From contig CAAEVU010000090.1 in the NCBI GenBank assembly GCA_900759575.1, positions 1 through 7,109 on the forward strand: a DNA stretch of 7,109 nucleotides. The letters are read 5' to 3'. The DNA is from Clostridia bacterium (lineage in GTDB: Bacteria; Bacillota; Clostridia; Oscillospirales; Acutalibacteraceae). Shown here piece after piece: positions 1 through 6,317 of the stretch. The position numbers were made by a program, and so were the translations under genes. Positions within the stretch are counted from its first letter, which is position 1. Each line of letters begins with the position of its first letter. The notes beneath the pieces are model-generated. The model was not told the origin of the DNA, ran no database searches, and saw nothing but the letters and a program-made list of their open reading frames with translations.

Positions 1-1017
1 GTAGAAAAAGGCACCCTGGAGCGTTTCCTCCGGAAGGGTAAGGCCCTCCAGCGCTTTCAAAGTGGTCTGGTTCACATAGGTCTGGTACTGGGTGAAGGTG
101 TACACCGGAACGTCGGCAATGTCGCCGTCTTCAATGAGCTCCACAGCCATATCCGCTGCCTGGACTCCCATTTCCCGGCCGGTCACGCCCATGGACGCCA
201 AGGCGCCTGCCTGGACCATGGAATCCGACCCGGTATACCAGGGGATCTTGGCGGCTTTGGCAGCTTCCGCCACCTCGGTGGCCTTGGGAGCCACAGTATT
301 ATCCGCGGGGGTGAAAATGGCGTCCACCTTGGTGCACAAATCGGTGGCAGCCTGCTGCACCGATTCCTCATCGGAGACCGTGGCTTCCACCACTTCCAGG
401 CCCTGCTCCGAGCAATAGGTTTTCACCCGCTCGATCTCCGCCTGGGAACTGGGCTGAGCCGGATCGTACAGCAATCCCAGGGTCCCCAGGGAGCTGTCCG
501 CCTGGACTGCCAAGCCCAGCAGCTCGTTGACCGGGGTGGGGGAGACCACGCCGGTGATCTGGCTGGAAGGCGCTTTTCCAAAATCCAGGCCCAGGGCGCT
601 TTCATTGCTGACCCCGGTGAACAACACCACCACGTCGGTGTCGGCCACGGCGGAAATGGCTGCCTGGGCCGCGGGAGTGGCGATGGCCACGATCATGTCC
701 ACATCGTCCTCCACAAAGCCGTTACAGATCTCCACCGCTTTGGCGGAATCCCCTTCCGCGTTTTGATAGTCGATCTCCACCTGGTCCTCGTCGCAGCCCC
801 ATTCTTCCAGACGGCCCATAAAGGCTTCCCTCAGATCGTCCAGGGCGGTGTGTTCCTTATACTGCACCAGTCCGATCTTATAGCTTTCCTCCTCCACCTG
901 GGAGACCTCCGGAGAGGCGCTGGGGGAGGGGGCGGGCTCTTCTTCCTGTTTGGAGCATCCTACCAGCGTACTGGCGCACATGGCCAAGCACAACAGCGTA
1001 CAAAGCAACTTTTTCAT
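1..1017 (-). CDS. ABC transporter substrate-binding lipoprotein, PF04392 (TrpX-like) family, 3' end cut by window edge
   Basis: Read on the minus strand, the frame is open for 339 codons from an ATG at 1017 to the window edge with no stop, so the extreme C-terminus is missing. Residues 1-21 form a lipoprotein signal (Lys-Lys, then a hydrophobic stretch, then the lipobox LVGC with C21), followed by a Glu/Pro/Ser linker to about residue 44. The mature part opens with KIGLVQY and alternates Rossmann-like segments, for example DYQNAEGD, VDMIVAIATPAAQAA, ITGVVSPTPV, LGLLYDPAQPSSQ, VDAIFTPADNTVA and GVTGREMGVQAA. This matches the two-lobed ABC_sub_bind family (PF04392), which delivers small ligands, aromatic amino acids in TrpX-type members, to a membrane permease. 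The substrate cannot be read here. Family members are usually about 320-345 residues, so only a few are lost. The start is supported by GGGGG 7 nt upstream. The permease and ATPase genes would be expected next, left of the window. Expression is probably controlled by the attenuator-like leader at 1018-1170. Confidence 0.9.
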   Translation of the reverse strand, partial: MKKLLCTLLCLAMCASTLVGCSKQEEEPAPSPSASPEVSQVEEESYKIGLVQYKEHTALDDLREAFMGRLEEWGCDEDQVEIDYQNAEGDSAKAVEICNGFVEDDVDMIVAIATPAAQAAISAVADTDVVVLFTGVSNESALGLDFGKAPSSQITGVVSPTPVNELLGLAVQADSSLGTLGLLYDPAQPSSQAEIERVKTYCSEQGLEVVEATVSDEESVQQAATDLCTKVDAIFTPADNTVAPKATEVAEAAKAAKIPWYTGSDSMVQAGALASMGVTGREMGVQAADMAVELIEDGDIADVPVYTFTQYQTYVNQTTLKALEGLTLPEETLQGAFFY

Positions 1018-1170
1018 TGTGCAACCCCCATTTCAAATTGTGTTTTCGTCCCTTTTCCAAAAAAAGCAAAATCCCTGCGGCCCAACCTGGGGTCGCAGGG
1101 ACATGTTTACTTGCGGCACTGTCCCAACCGCCGGGGAAAGGCACTTGCAAAGCCTCACCCATGCTCTGGT
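1018..1170 (-). promoter_or_regulatory. Attenuator/riboswitch-like 5' leader of the substrate-binding protein gene (class unidentified)
   Basis: This untranslated leader of about 150 nt lies between the promoter at 1177-1205 and the ATG at 1017. Three helices can be drawn in the minus-strand RNA. (a) GGGUGAGGC (1160-1152) pairs with GCCUUUCCC (1142-1134): 8 of 9 positions pair, counting one G-U, with a 9-nt loop. (b) GGGACA (1125-1120) pairs perfectly with UGUCCC (1103-1098), extendable by GGU (1129-1127) with ACC (1093-1091) across an internal loop. (c) A strong terminator occupies 1101-1059. Helices (b) and (c) share 1098-1101, so they exclude each other, as in an antiterminator/terminator switch. 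The loops of (a) and (b) both contain GCAAGU. I see no T-box AGGGUGG/ACCGCG element and no sequence core I recognise from the TPP, FMN, SAM-I, lysine, glycine or guanidine-I riboswitches. The ligand or protein sensed is unknown. Confidence 0.6.
1059..1101 (-). terminator. Rho-independent terminator inside the leader
   Basis: In the minus-strand RNA, UCCCUGCG (1101-1094) pairs perfectly with CGCAGGGA (1079-1072). After one A/C mismatch the helix continues with CCC/GGG around a short loop. It is followed at once by UUUU, GC and seven U (1071-1059). An 8-bp GC-rich stem with a U-tract is a canonical intrinsic terminator. It lies downstream of the importer promoter and upstream of its ATG, so it acts on that gene conditionally. 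It is also the only terminator seen after the DUF4340 stop codon, so it probably ends the upstream operon too. Confidence 0.85.
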
Positions 1171-1176
1171 TGTTTC

Positions 1177-1205
1177 ATTAAAGCATACGCCGCCCCCTTT
1201 GTCAA
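1177..1205 (-). promoter_or_regulatory. Sigma-A-type promoter for the substrate-binding protein gene
   Basis: On the minus strand a perfect -35 box TTGACA (1205-1200) is followed by a 17-nt spacer and a -10 box TTTAAT (1182-1177), which matches TATAAT at 5 of 6 positions. Transcription should start near 1170, giving a leader of about 150 nt. The -35 box begins 7 nt beyond the DUF4340 stop codon, so nothing insulates this promoter from the upstream operon. Confidence 0.8.
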
Positions 1206-1212
1206 GTAGGGG

Positions 1213-2724
1213 TCATTCAATGGCCTGGTTTTCGTAGACAGCCTGTACTTTTTCGATCACGGTGTTCACTTCGCTCCGGCGCACCAAGCCGCTGTACCCG
1301 CCGTTGAGCAGGGCTGCATAACGCTCGTCCTGGCCGTTCACGGCCACATAGGAAATCACATCCGGGTCGCTGCCGTCACGATATTCATAGGTGATCTGAA
1401 GCTTGCAGGTAGATTCGTCGTAGGTGGCCGGGTCTGTGGACAACACTGCCAGAGAAAGCACCGCCTGGTACAGATCCTGGTAATTCTCGTAGTCCACGTC
1501 GGCGCCGTCGCCGTTTTTCACAGTGTAATCGTAAGAGGTGGAATCCTCGGTGGATTCTTCCTCGTTGACCTCCTGGGCCACGTCAAACCGGTAGGTGGTG
1601 GTTCCATCCACCGTCAGGGTCATGGTGCTCACGTCTTTGATGTTGGGCAGCCACACATAGCTCATCCGCAGATCCATCAATTCCGCGTCCGCCCAGGATG
1701 TGACCGTATCCGCAGACACCACATAGATCACATCTTTGTCGTCGGCGATCAGGTACCGGTTGCCGTCGGAATTTTTCTCGCTGACAGCCAGGGTATGATC
1801 CTCACCGTTCATGTTGAAGGTGATCTTGGCATAGGGCTCTGCCAAGCCGTACTGTTCCAGGATCTCCTGGGTCCGGCCGGTAGCTGCCACAGAATCCGCG
1901 GTCAGGCTCTTCAAGGCAGTGACGATCTCGCTGAACTGATTGCTGCCGGATTCGGCCACCACCGGTTCGGTGATCAAATAGGTGCTGACCTTGCTCTGGT
2001 CATAGTCGATGACAATGGGCTGGTCCAGATGGGTGCCGGTAAGCTCCATGTGATAGAGCACGTCGGACAAGGTGGTCTCCGAGCTGGAGCCTTCGCTGTC
2101 CACAGTCTCTTCCACACGGTCGGCCACGCTGTACACCTCTTTCTGGATGAAGTCCAAAGGCGTGCCCAGCAGGGCGCCGGAGAAGGAAGAGGAAATGTAC
2201 ACCACTCCGTCTTTGAGCAGGTAACGCCCGGAGGATTCTCCGGCTTCGTTGCCCACCACAAATTCATCGGTGGAACCGTCGGTATAATTCACGGTCACCT
2301 GGGTAGCGTTCTCCCCGCTCAGGCCAAACTGAGCCAGGTCCTCCTGCTCACCCAGATCCTTGGAAGCGTAGATGGCCACCACGGTAGTAGCGGCGCCGGT
2401 CACCTCGGCCGTATCCAGGTCAAAGCCCTGATACCCATCGATGGTGAACTGCACCGAATCGGAAGAGGAGCTGTCCTCATCCTCCGCGGCAGTGGTGGTA
2501 TCCTGGTCCAGGGGAAGGATCAGGAAGGTGGACGAGGGATTTTTCACCTGGATGGAGGCGATCTCATCGTCTTCCCGATCGATGACGGTCTCGGTGGTAG
2601 TGGAGGAAGTAGAGGATTCCTCTGCCGTTTCCGGCTGCTGGGTGAGCAGCAATGCAGCTGCGCCGCCGCCCAGTACTACCAGTACCACCAGCATGATCAA
2701 CAGATAGCGAATATTTTTCTTCAT
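1213..2724 (-). CDS. DUF4340 domain-containing membrane-anchored protein
   Basis: The protein has 503 residues. A basic N-terminus (MKKNIR) and one hydrophobic helix at about residues 6-28 anchor a large domain outside the membrane. A Ser/Thr/Glu-rich low-complexity stretch follows (about 31-55), with another acidic/Ser-rich patch at about 77-90. The body shows the DUF4340 pattern twice. Copy one, about 127-200, has AQFGLSGENATQVTVNY, then VVG, then GRYLLKDGVVYIS. Copy two, about 286-358, has LEQYGLAEPYAKITFNM, then GNRYLIADDKDVIYVVS. No catalytic motif is apparent. The family function is unknown, but it commonly sits with GldG-like and ABC-2 genes, as here. The protein is last in the operon, 4 nt after the GldG-like stop codon. 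Its AGGAGG (2743-2738) lies inside the upstream gene, 13 nt from the ATG, a little far for optimal initiation. A role as an accessory subunit of the transporter is inferred from context. Confidence 0.9.
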   Translation of the reverse strand: MKKNIRYLLIMLVVLVVLGGGAAALLLTQQPETAEESSTSSTTTETVIDREDDEIASIQVKNPSSTFLILPLDQDTTTAAEDEDSSSSDSVQFTIDGYQGFDLDTAEVTGAATTVVAIYASKDLGEQEDLAQFGLSGENATQVTVNYTDGSTDEFVVGNEAGESSGRYLLKDGVVYISSSFSGALLGTPLDFIQKEVYSVADRVEETVDSEGSSSETTLSDVLYHMELTGTHLDQPIVIDYDQSKVSTYLITEPVVAESGSNQFSEIVTALKSLTADSVAATGRTQEILEQYGLAEPYAKITFNMNGEDHTLAVSEKNSDGNRYLIADDKDVIYVVSADTVTSWADAELMDLRMSYVWLPNIKDVSTMTLTVDGTTTYRFDVAQEVNEEESTEDSTSYDYTVKNGDGADVDYENYQDLYQAVLSLAVLSTDPATYDESTCKLQITYEYRDGSDPDVISYVAVNGQDERYAALLNGGYSGLVRRSEVNTVIEKVQAVYENQAIE

Positions 2725-2728
2725 GGGC

Positions 2729-4285
2729 TTACAGGTGCCTCCTCTTCAGGAAGATGACAAGCCCAGCTGCCAGAATGACCACCGGGATAATGGCGCTGAA
2801 GGTCCAGCCCAGAATATCGATGGTGCTGCGGGTGGCGGTAATATCGGTCACGTTGGTCTGCACCCGCTCGGTGCTCACGGAAACACTGCTGCCGTCATTG
2901 CCGGTGAGGTCCAGCAGCAAGTCGGTGATGTAGTTGCCATCGCCGAAAGCCGTGCTCATAAAGGTATCGGTGAACACGTTGGAGGAACCGAACACCACCA
3001 GGCTGTGGTTCACGGAAGAACCGTCCACCTGCACCATTTTTCTGGACACGGTGGCCACGGTCTGGGAGCTGGTATCCGGGTCTTGGGTATCCGCTTCCGT
3101 GGTGTTCTCGGTGACCACATAAGCGCTGTCGGAAGTGGTCCACAGCTCATAGGTGGTGACGTTGTTGTTGGCGTCAAAGAGCAGCTTCAAGGGAGAGCTG
3201 TAGTAGGAAACCAGTCTCTCGTAGCTGTTGTCGGACAGGAAGTCCTCGGAGGAATCCACGATCACGCCGCTGGAGTCGGCCACAGCCATCCGGCTGGTAT
3301 CCGATTCCACCACCACGCCGGGCTCCACCTGCACGCCCCACTCCTCCAAGAAGGCGGAATAGTTGGGCATGCTGGCCTGAGAGGGATAGCAGGTAGCCAG
3401 CAGGGTCACAGGGTCGGAATTGGAAGTGTCGTCCAGGAAAGCGCGGAGCTTATCCACCTCTTCCGCGGAATAGTCGGTGGTGGGGGTGGGCAGCATGAGC
3501 ACCTGGGTGCCCTCGGGGATGTCCTCGGTGAGCAGGTCGATCTCCTGCACCTCAAAGCTCTGGCCCTCCATCATGGACAGGAAGCTGGTCATGTTGTCGC
3601 TGGTGAGCATCTCCCCATGGCCGGTGGCGATGGTGAAGATGGGCACTTCTTCCTTATTGACAATTTCCAGGGCGCCAGCCAAAGCGCTGTCCACCATGGA
3701 ATAGTTCTTGTAAGCATAGGTGGTCTGGTCCTGCTCGATGCTGAACAGGTCGGTCACACCCAGCACCCGGTAACGGCGCTCTGTTTTCACCAGCACTTTG
3801 CCGGTGGACAGGTTGTCGTCGGGATACTCACTGATAAAGGTGGGGTTGGTATCCGGGTCCACAAACTCCACTTTGATCTTGGAATTGGCCTCGGCCAAAC
3901 GCTTGGCCAGATTGGCCACCTGGCTGTACTCCAAGCCGTAGGAGGTGTAGATCTGGTTGTTTTCGTAAGCGTCCTCGCTGCCGATCAAATACATGGTGGT
4001 ATCCTGGTTCACGTTCTTGGCCACTTCCAAGGCCTGTTCGGACAGGGTGTTCAAACCCTGGGAGGTCAAGTCAATGTCCATTGAGGGGAACCGGTCGGTC
4101 AAAGCCGAAACCACCACGTTGAGCACCACCACAATGGCGATGAACACCACGGTCATCACAGTGGCCATGCCGCCCCGCTTGAATTTGGTGGAACGGAAGG
4201 GGTTTTTCCCCAGTTTTTTGGGAGCTTTCTGAGGCTGAGCCTTCTGGGGCTCGGCCTGCTTGATTTCAGTCTGTTTCGTTTCCAT
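2729..4285 (-). CDS. GldG-like ABC transporter auxiliary protein (PF09822 type)
   Basis: The protein has 518 residues. The cytoplasmic N-tail (1-39) is rich in Lys, Gln and Pro, with EPQKAQPQKAP as an imperfect repeat. A first transmembrane helix lies at about 40-62 and a second at about 491-513, ending in KRRHL, so the bulk faces outward. After the first helix come IDLTSQGLNTLSEQ (about 71-84) and VEFVDPDTNP (139-148), typical of the GldG/ABC_transp_aux family. TGHGE (221-225) and VLMLPTPTTDYSAEEVDKL (262-280) are typical of its glutamine-amidotransferase-like fold. Near the end, VVFGSSNVFTD and DGNYITDLLLDLTG match the usual C-terminal part. I see no Cys-His-Glu catalytic triad and infer a structural or ligand-binding role. 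GldG works with GldA and GldF in Bacteroidota gliding motility, but no other gliding genes are present here. The start is fixed by AAGGAGGG (4301-4294), 8 nt upstream, which contains part of the permease stop codon. Confidence 0.9.
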   Translation of the reverse strand: METKQTEIKQAEPQKAQPQKAPKKLGKNPFRSTKFKRGGMATVMTVVFIAIVVVLNVVVSALTDRFPSMDIDLTSQGLNTLSEQALEVAKNVNQDTTMYLIGSEDAYENNQIYTSYGLEYSQVANLAKRLAEANSKIKVEFVDPDTNPTFISEYPDDNLSTGKVLVKTERRYRVLGVTDLFSIEQDQTTYAYKNYSMVDSALAGALEIVNKEEVPIFTIATGHGEMLTSDNMTSFLSMMEGQSFEVQEIDLLTEDIPEGTQVLMLPTPTTDYSAEEVDKLRAFLDDTSNSDPVTLLATCYPSQASMPNYSAFLEEWGVQVEPGVVVESDTSRMAVADSSGVIVDSSEDFLSDNSYERLVSYYSSPLKLLFDANNNVTTYELWTTSDSAYVVTENTTEADTQDPDTSSQTVATVSRKMVQVDGSSVNHSLVVFGSSNVFTDTFMSTAFGDGNYITDLLLDLTGNDGSSVSVSTERVQTNVTDITATRSTIDILGWTFSAIIPVVILAAGLVIFLKRRHL

Positions 4286-4299
4286 AGTCGGTGCCCTCC

Positions 4300-5007
4300 T
4301 TAGCTCCAGCGGCGGCTTTCCAGCCTACGGGCGGTGAGAAAGACGAATACAGCGGCAACACTCACAAAGAAGATCAGGCTGGAAGTGCTGAACATGCCCT
4401 GGGTAAAGGTGCTGTAACGGTCGTTAAAGGAAAGCCACTGGACAATATTGCTGATAACTTGGTTGGAAATGGCGGAAGCCAGTGTGTCCACATACATGAG
4501 CACCACAGAAATGATGAAGGTGCCGATGGCAGCGATGATCTGGCTCACCGTCAAGCTGGAGATAAACACGCCGATGGAAATCATGGCAGCGCCATAGAGC
4601 AGGGCGCCGATATAGGTGCCGATGATCTCGCCCCAGGCAGGGGTGGAGAAAAAGCTCATGGCAATGGCGGGCAGAATGCCGCCCAAGGTGGTGGCGATGA
4701 AATACACGCACCAGCAGGCGAAGAACTTGCCCAGCACGATGGAAGTCACGCCCACCGGAGCGGTCAAGAGCGCCTGGTCGGTTTTATTCTTCTGGTCGTC
4801 GGTCATGCTGCGCATGGTGATGATGGGGATGATCATCATGCTGAAGCTGAACATGGTGGAAAACACCGCCGAAATATAGCTGGAGGAACTGGTCAGCATG
4901 GCCTGGTAATAATAGAAGCCGTACAGGGCCATCAAAGCGGCCACGCACACATAGCCCACAGGGGAACTGAAATAAGAACGCACTTCGCGCTTAAAGATCG
5001 CTCTCAC
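4300..5007 (-). CDS. ABC-2 type transporter permease, GldF-like
   Basis: The protein has 235 residues and is the membrane-spanning half of the transporter. It opens with MRAIFKREVRSYFSSPVGYV, the usual amphipathic entry segment of GldF/ABC-2 permeases. Six hydrophobic segments follow, at roughly 18-37, 46-64, 86-118, 128-150, 152-173 and 209-226. Between the second and third, MRSMTDDQKNKTDQALLTAP (65-84) matches the conserved cytoplasmic coupling region (R-s-m-t-D-e-...-T-...-LLTAP) of ABC-2 permeases. The start codon is GTG (5007-5005), overlapping the ATPase stop as GTGA. GAGGAG and GGAG elements lie just upstream within the ATPase gene. The length fits a single-domain permease that would work as a dimer. 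The overlap implies translational coupling to the ATPase, so the two are almost certainly made in fixed ratio. The transported substrate, and whether it is transported at all, cannot be told from sequence. Confidence 0.92.
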   Translation of the reverse strand: MRAIFKREVRSYFSSPVGYVCVAALMALYGFYYYQAMLTSSSSYISAVFSTMFSFSMMIIPIITMRSMTDDQKNKTDQALLTAPVGVTSIVLGKFFACWCVYFIATTLGGILPAIAMSFFSTPAWGEIIGTYIGALLYGAAMISIGVFISSLTVSQIIAAIGTFIISVVLMYVDTLASAISNQVISNIVQWLSFNDRYSTFTQGMFSTSSLIFFVSVAAVFVFLTARRLESRRWS

Positions 5008-6068
5008 TGCTCCTCATCTCCTTCCTCTGTTTTCTTGTCCTTTTCCGGGGCCAGGTCACGATCCTGGTCGCCGTCAAACTCCAGATCCTGGTCCGGGTCC
5101 AGATCCGCTCCGTTATCCTGCTGGGGCAGCACGGTGGTGTCGGAACTGGTCAGCTGGAGGAACAGGTCTTCCAGGGTCAGGTCCGTATTCCGCAGCGCCA
5201 GCATGGGCCAGCCCTTCCGGGCCATCAGGGCAAACACATCCCGGCGGATGTCGTTGTCCGGGGTGGACTCCACGCTCAGGTCGTACACGCCCTTTTCCTT
5301 TTCACCCATGGAATAAGCGTCCACAACGCCGGGCACATTCTGCAGGGCGTGGACCATCTCTTTCTCCGGGCCTTCCGCCCGAAGGATCAGCCGGTGGTCG
5401 GGGGACAGGTCATGGGCCAGGGTATCGGTGGCGCCGTCGGCCACCACCCGGCCGTTGTTGATGACGATGATCCGCTCGCACACGGCCTGCACTTCCGGCA
5501 GGATGTGGGAGCTCAAGATCACCGTGTGGTTCCGGCCCAGGTTCTTAATCAGGGTGCGGATCTCAATGATCTGCTTGGGGTCCAGGCCCACGGTGGGCTC
5601 GTCCAAGATCAATACCGGGGGATTGCCGATCAGCGCCTGGGCAATGCCCACACGCTGTTTGTAACCTTTGGACAGGTTGCCGATCAGCCGGTTGTACACG
5701 TTCTCGATCTTCACCAGCCGGCAGATCTCCCCGATATGCTGCTCCCGGGGAAGCTTGGCCTTTTTCAGGTCGTACATGAAGTTTAAGTATTCCTTTACCG
5801 TCATGTCCATGTAAAGGGGCGGCTGCTCAGGCAGGTAGCCGATCTGCTTTTTTACCTCGTTGGGCTCCTCCAGGGTGTTTTTCCCGGAGACTGTCACCTC
5901 GCCAGAGGTGGCGGAAAGGTAGCCCGTGATGATGTTCATCGTGGTGGATTTGCCCGCGCCGTTGGGTCCCAGGAACCCGACGATGGTGCCCTCCTCGATT
6001 TTAAAACTCACGCGATCCAGCGCCAGGTTCTGGCCATAACGCTTGGTGAGGTTCTTGACCTCTATCAT
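5004..6068 (-). CDS. ABC transporter ATP-binding protein, GldA-like, with acidic C-terminal tail
   Basis: The protein has 354 residues from the ATG at 6068 (MIEVKNLTKRYG). An in-frame ATG at 6194 would add 42 residues but lies upstream of the predicted transcription start and has no ribosome binding site, whereas AGGAGG (6084-6079) sits 10 nt before 6068. The nucleotide-binding domain is complete: Walker A GPNGAGKST (34-42), Q-loop Q82, signature LSKGYKQR (132-139, the LSKGY variant of LSGGQ), Walker B VLILDEPT (152-159), GLDP (161-164) and switch His188. Residues about 220-307 form the C-terminal regulatory domain typical of GldA/CcmA-type ATPases, ending in LEDLFLQLT. Beyond this normal end is a tail (about 308-354) dominated by Asp and Glu, with DQD repeated at an 8-residue period. 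The enzyme is expected to power the permease encoded by the next gene. It is first in the operon, transcribed from the promoter at 6144-6172. Confidence 0.95.
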   Translation of the reverse strand: MIEVKNLTKRYGQNLALDRVSFKIEEGTIVGFLGPNGAGKSTTMNIITGYLSATSGEVTVSGKNTLEEPNEVKKQIGYLPEQPPLYMDMTVKEYLNFMYDLKKAKLPREQHIGEICRLVKIENVYNRLIGNLSKGYKQRVGIAQALIGNPPVLILDEPTVGLDPKQIIEIRTLIKNLGRNHTVILSSHILPEVQAVCERIIVINNGRVVADGATDTLAHDLSPDHRLILRAEGPEKEMVHALQNVPGVVDAYSMGEKEKGVYDLSVESTPDNDIRRDVFALMARKGWPMLALRNTDLTLEDLFLQLTSSDTTVLPQQDNGADLDPDQDLEFDGDQDRDLAPEKDKKTEEGDEEQ

Positions 6069-6078
6069 GTCCGTGATT

Positions 6079-6084
6079 CCTCCT
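6079..6084 (-). promoter_or_regulatory. Ribosome binding site that decides the ATPase start
   Basis: The minus strand reads AGGAGG, 10 nt before the ATG at 6068. It selects the MIEVKN start over the in-frame ATG at 6194, which overlaps no such site and lies upstream of the predicted transcription start near 6137. Confidence 0.85.
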
Positions 6085-6143
6085 GTTTCCGTCTTTTCGC
6101 CAGGTTGCCTCCTCGCTGGGAACCCGACGTCTGTAACTTTACC

Positions 6144-6172
6144 ATAGTACCGCAAAATGGGTTTATTTGCAA
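6144..6172 (-). promoter_or_regulatory. Candidate promoter for the Gld-type ABC operon
   Basis: On the minus strand TTGCAA (6172-6167) is separated by exactly 17 nt from TACTAT (6149-6144). Each box matches the sigma-A consensus only partly (TTGCAA 4 of 6 to TTGACA, TACTAT 4 of 6 to TATAAT), but the spacing is ideal and A-tracts lie just upstream. Transcription would start near 6137, leaving about 68 nt before the ATPase ATG. No other convincing promoter is seen in this gap on this strand. Confidence 0.55.
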
Positions 6173-6317
6173 GAGTTTTCCCCTTTGGCACCACAGTTTT
6201 CCTTATTTTAGCCCAGTTTTGTGAACTTTGCGTGACGGGAAGGCGAAATATCCCTTTTCAAACCCCTTTCCATGAGAAAAATTCCCCCCTGGCCCGTTGT
6301 CCCATCTTCCGTTCGCC

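Noticed and set aside
1018..1170. T-box riboswitch controlling a TrpX-type gene
   Set aside because: The leader is too short for a standard T-box and lacks the AGGGUGG and ACCGCG antiterminator signature.
1158..1181. Possible leader peptide (ATG followed by six codons and TGA) at the start of the importer leader, as in classical attenuation
   Set aside because: Its ATG overlaps the -10 box and would lie before the transcription start, there is no ribosome binding site, and the codons hold no Trp, Tyr or other repeated amino acid.
1795..2757. Long plus-strand open frame (320 codons) opposite the DUF4340 gene
   Set aside because: Its translation is a Gly/His/Gln/Leu-rich string with no family motif, as expected from the reverse strand of a GC-rich coding gene. 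The minus-strand frame has a clear anchor, ribosome binding site and family pattern.
2723..4084. Plus-strand open frame of 453 codons opposite the GldG-like gene
   Set aside because: The composition is dominated by Gly, His and Val without domains. It is a shadow of the well supported minus-strand gene.
4291..5316. Plus-strand open frame of 341 codons opposite the permease and the end of the ATPase
   Set aside because: It spans two real genes on the other strand, has low-complexity His/Gly/Ala content and has no convincing ribosome binding site.
6069..6194. Upstream in-frame ATG at 6194 giving a 42-residue N-terminal extension of the ATPase
   Set aside because: It lies upstream of the predicted transcription start, lacks a ribosome binding site, and the added residues do not resemble the family. 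The ATG at 6068 has AGGAGG 10 nt upstream and begins with the usual MIEVKNLTKRYG.
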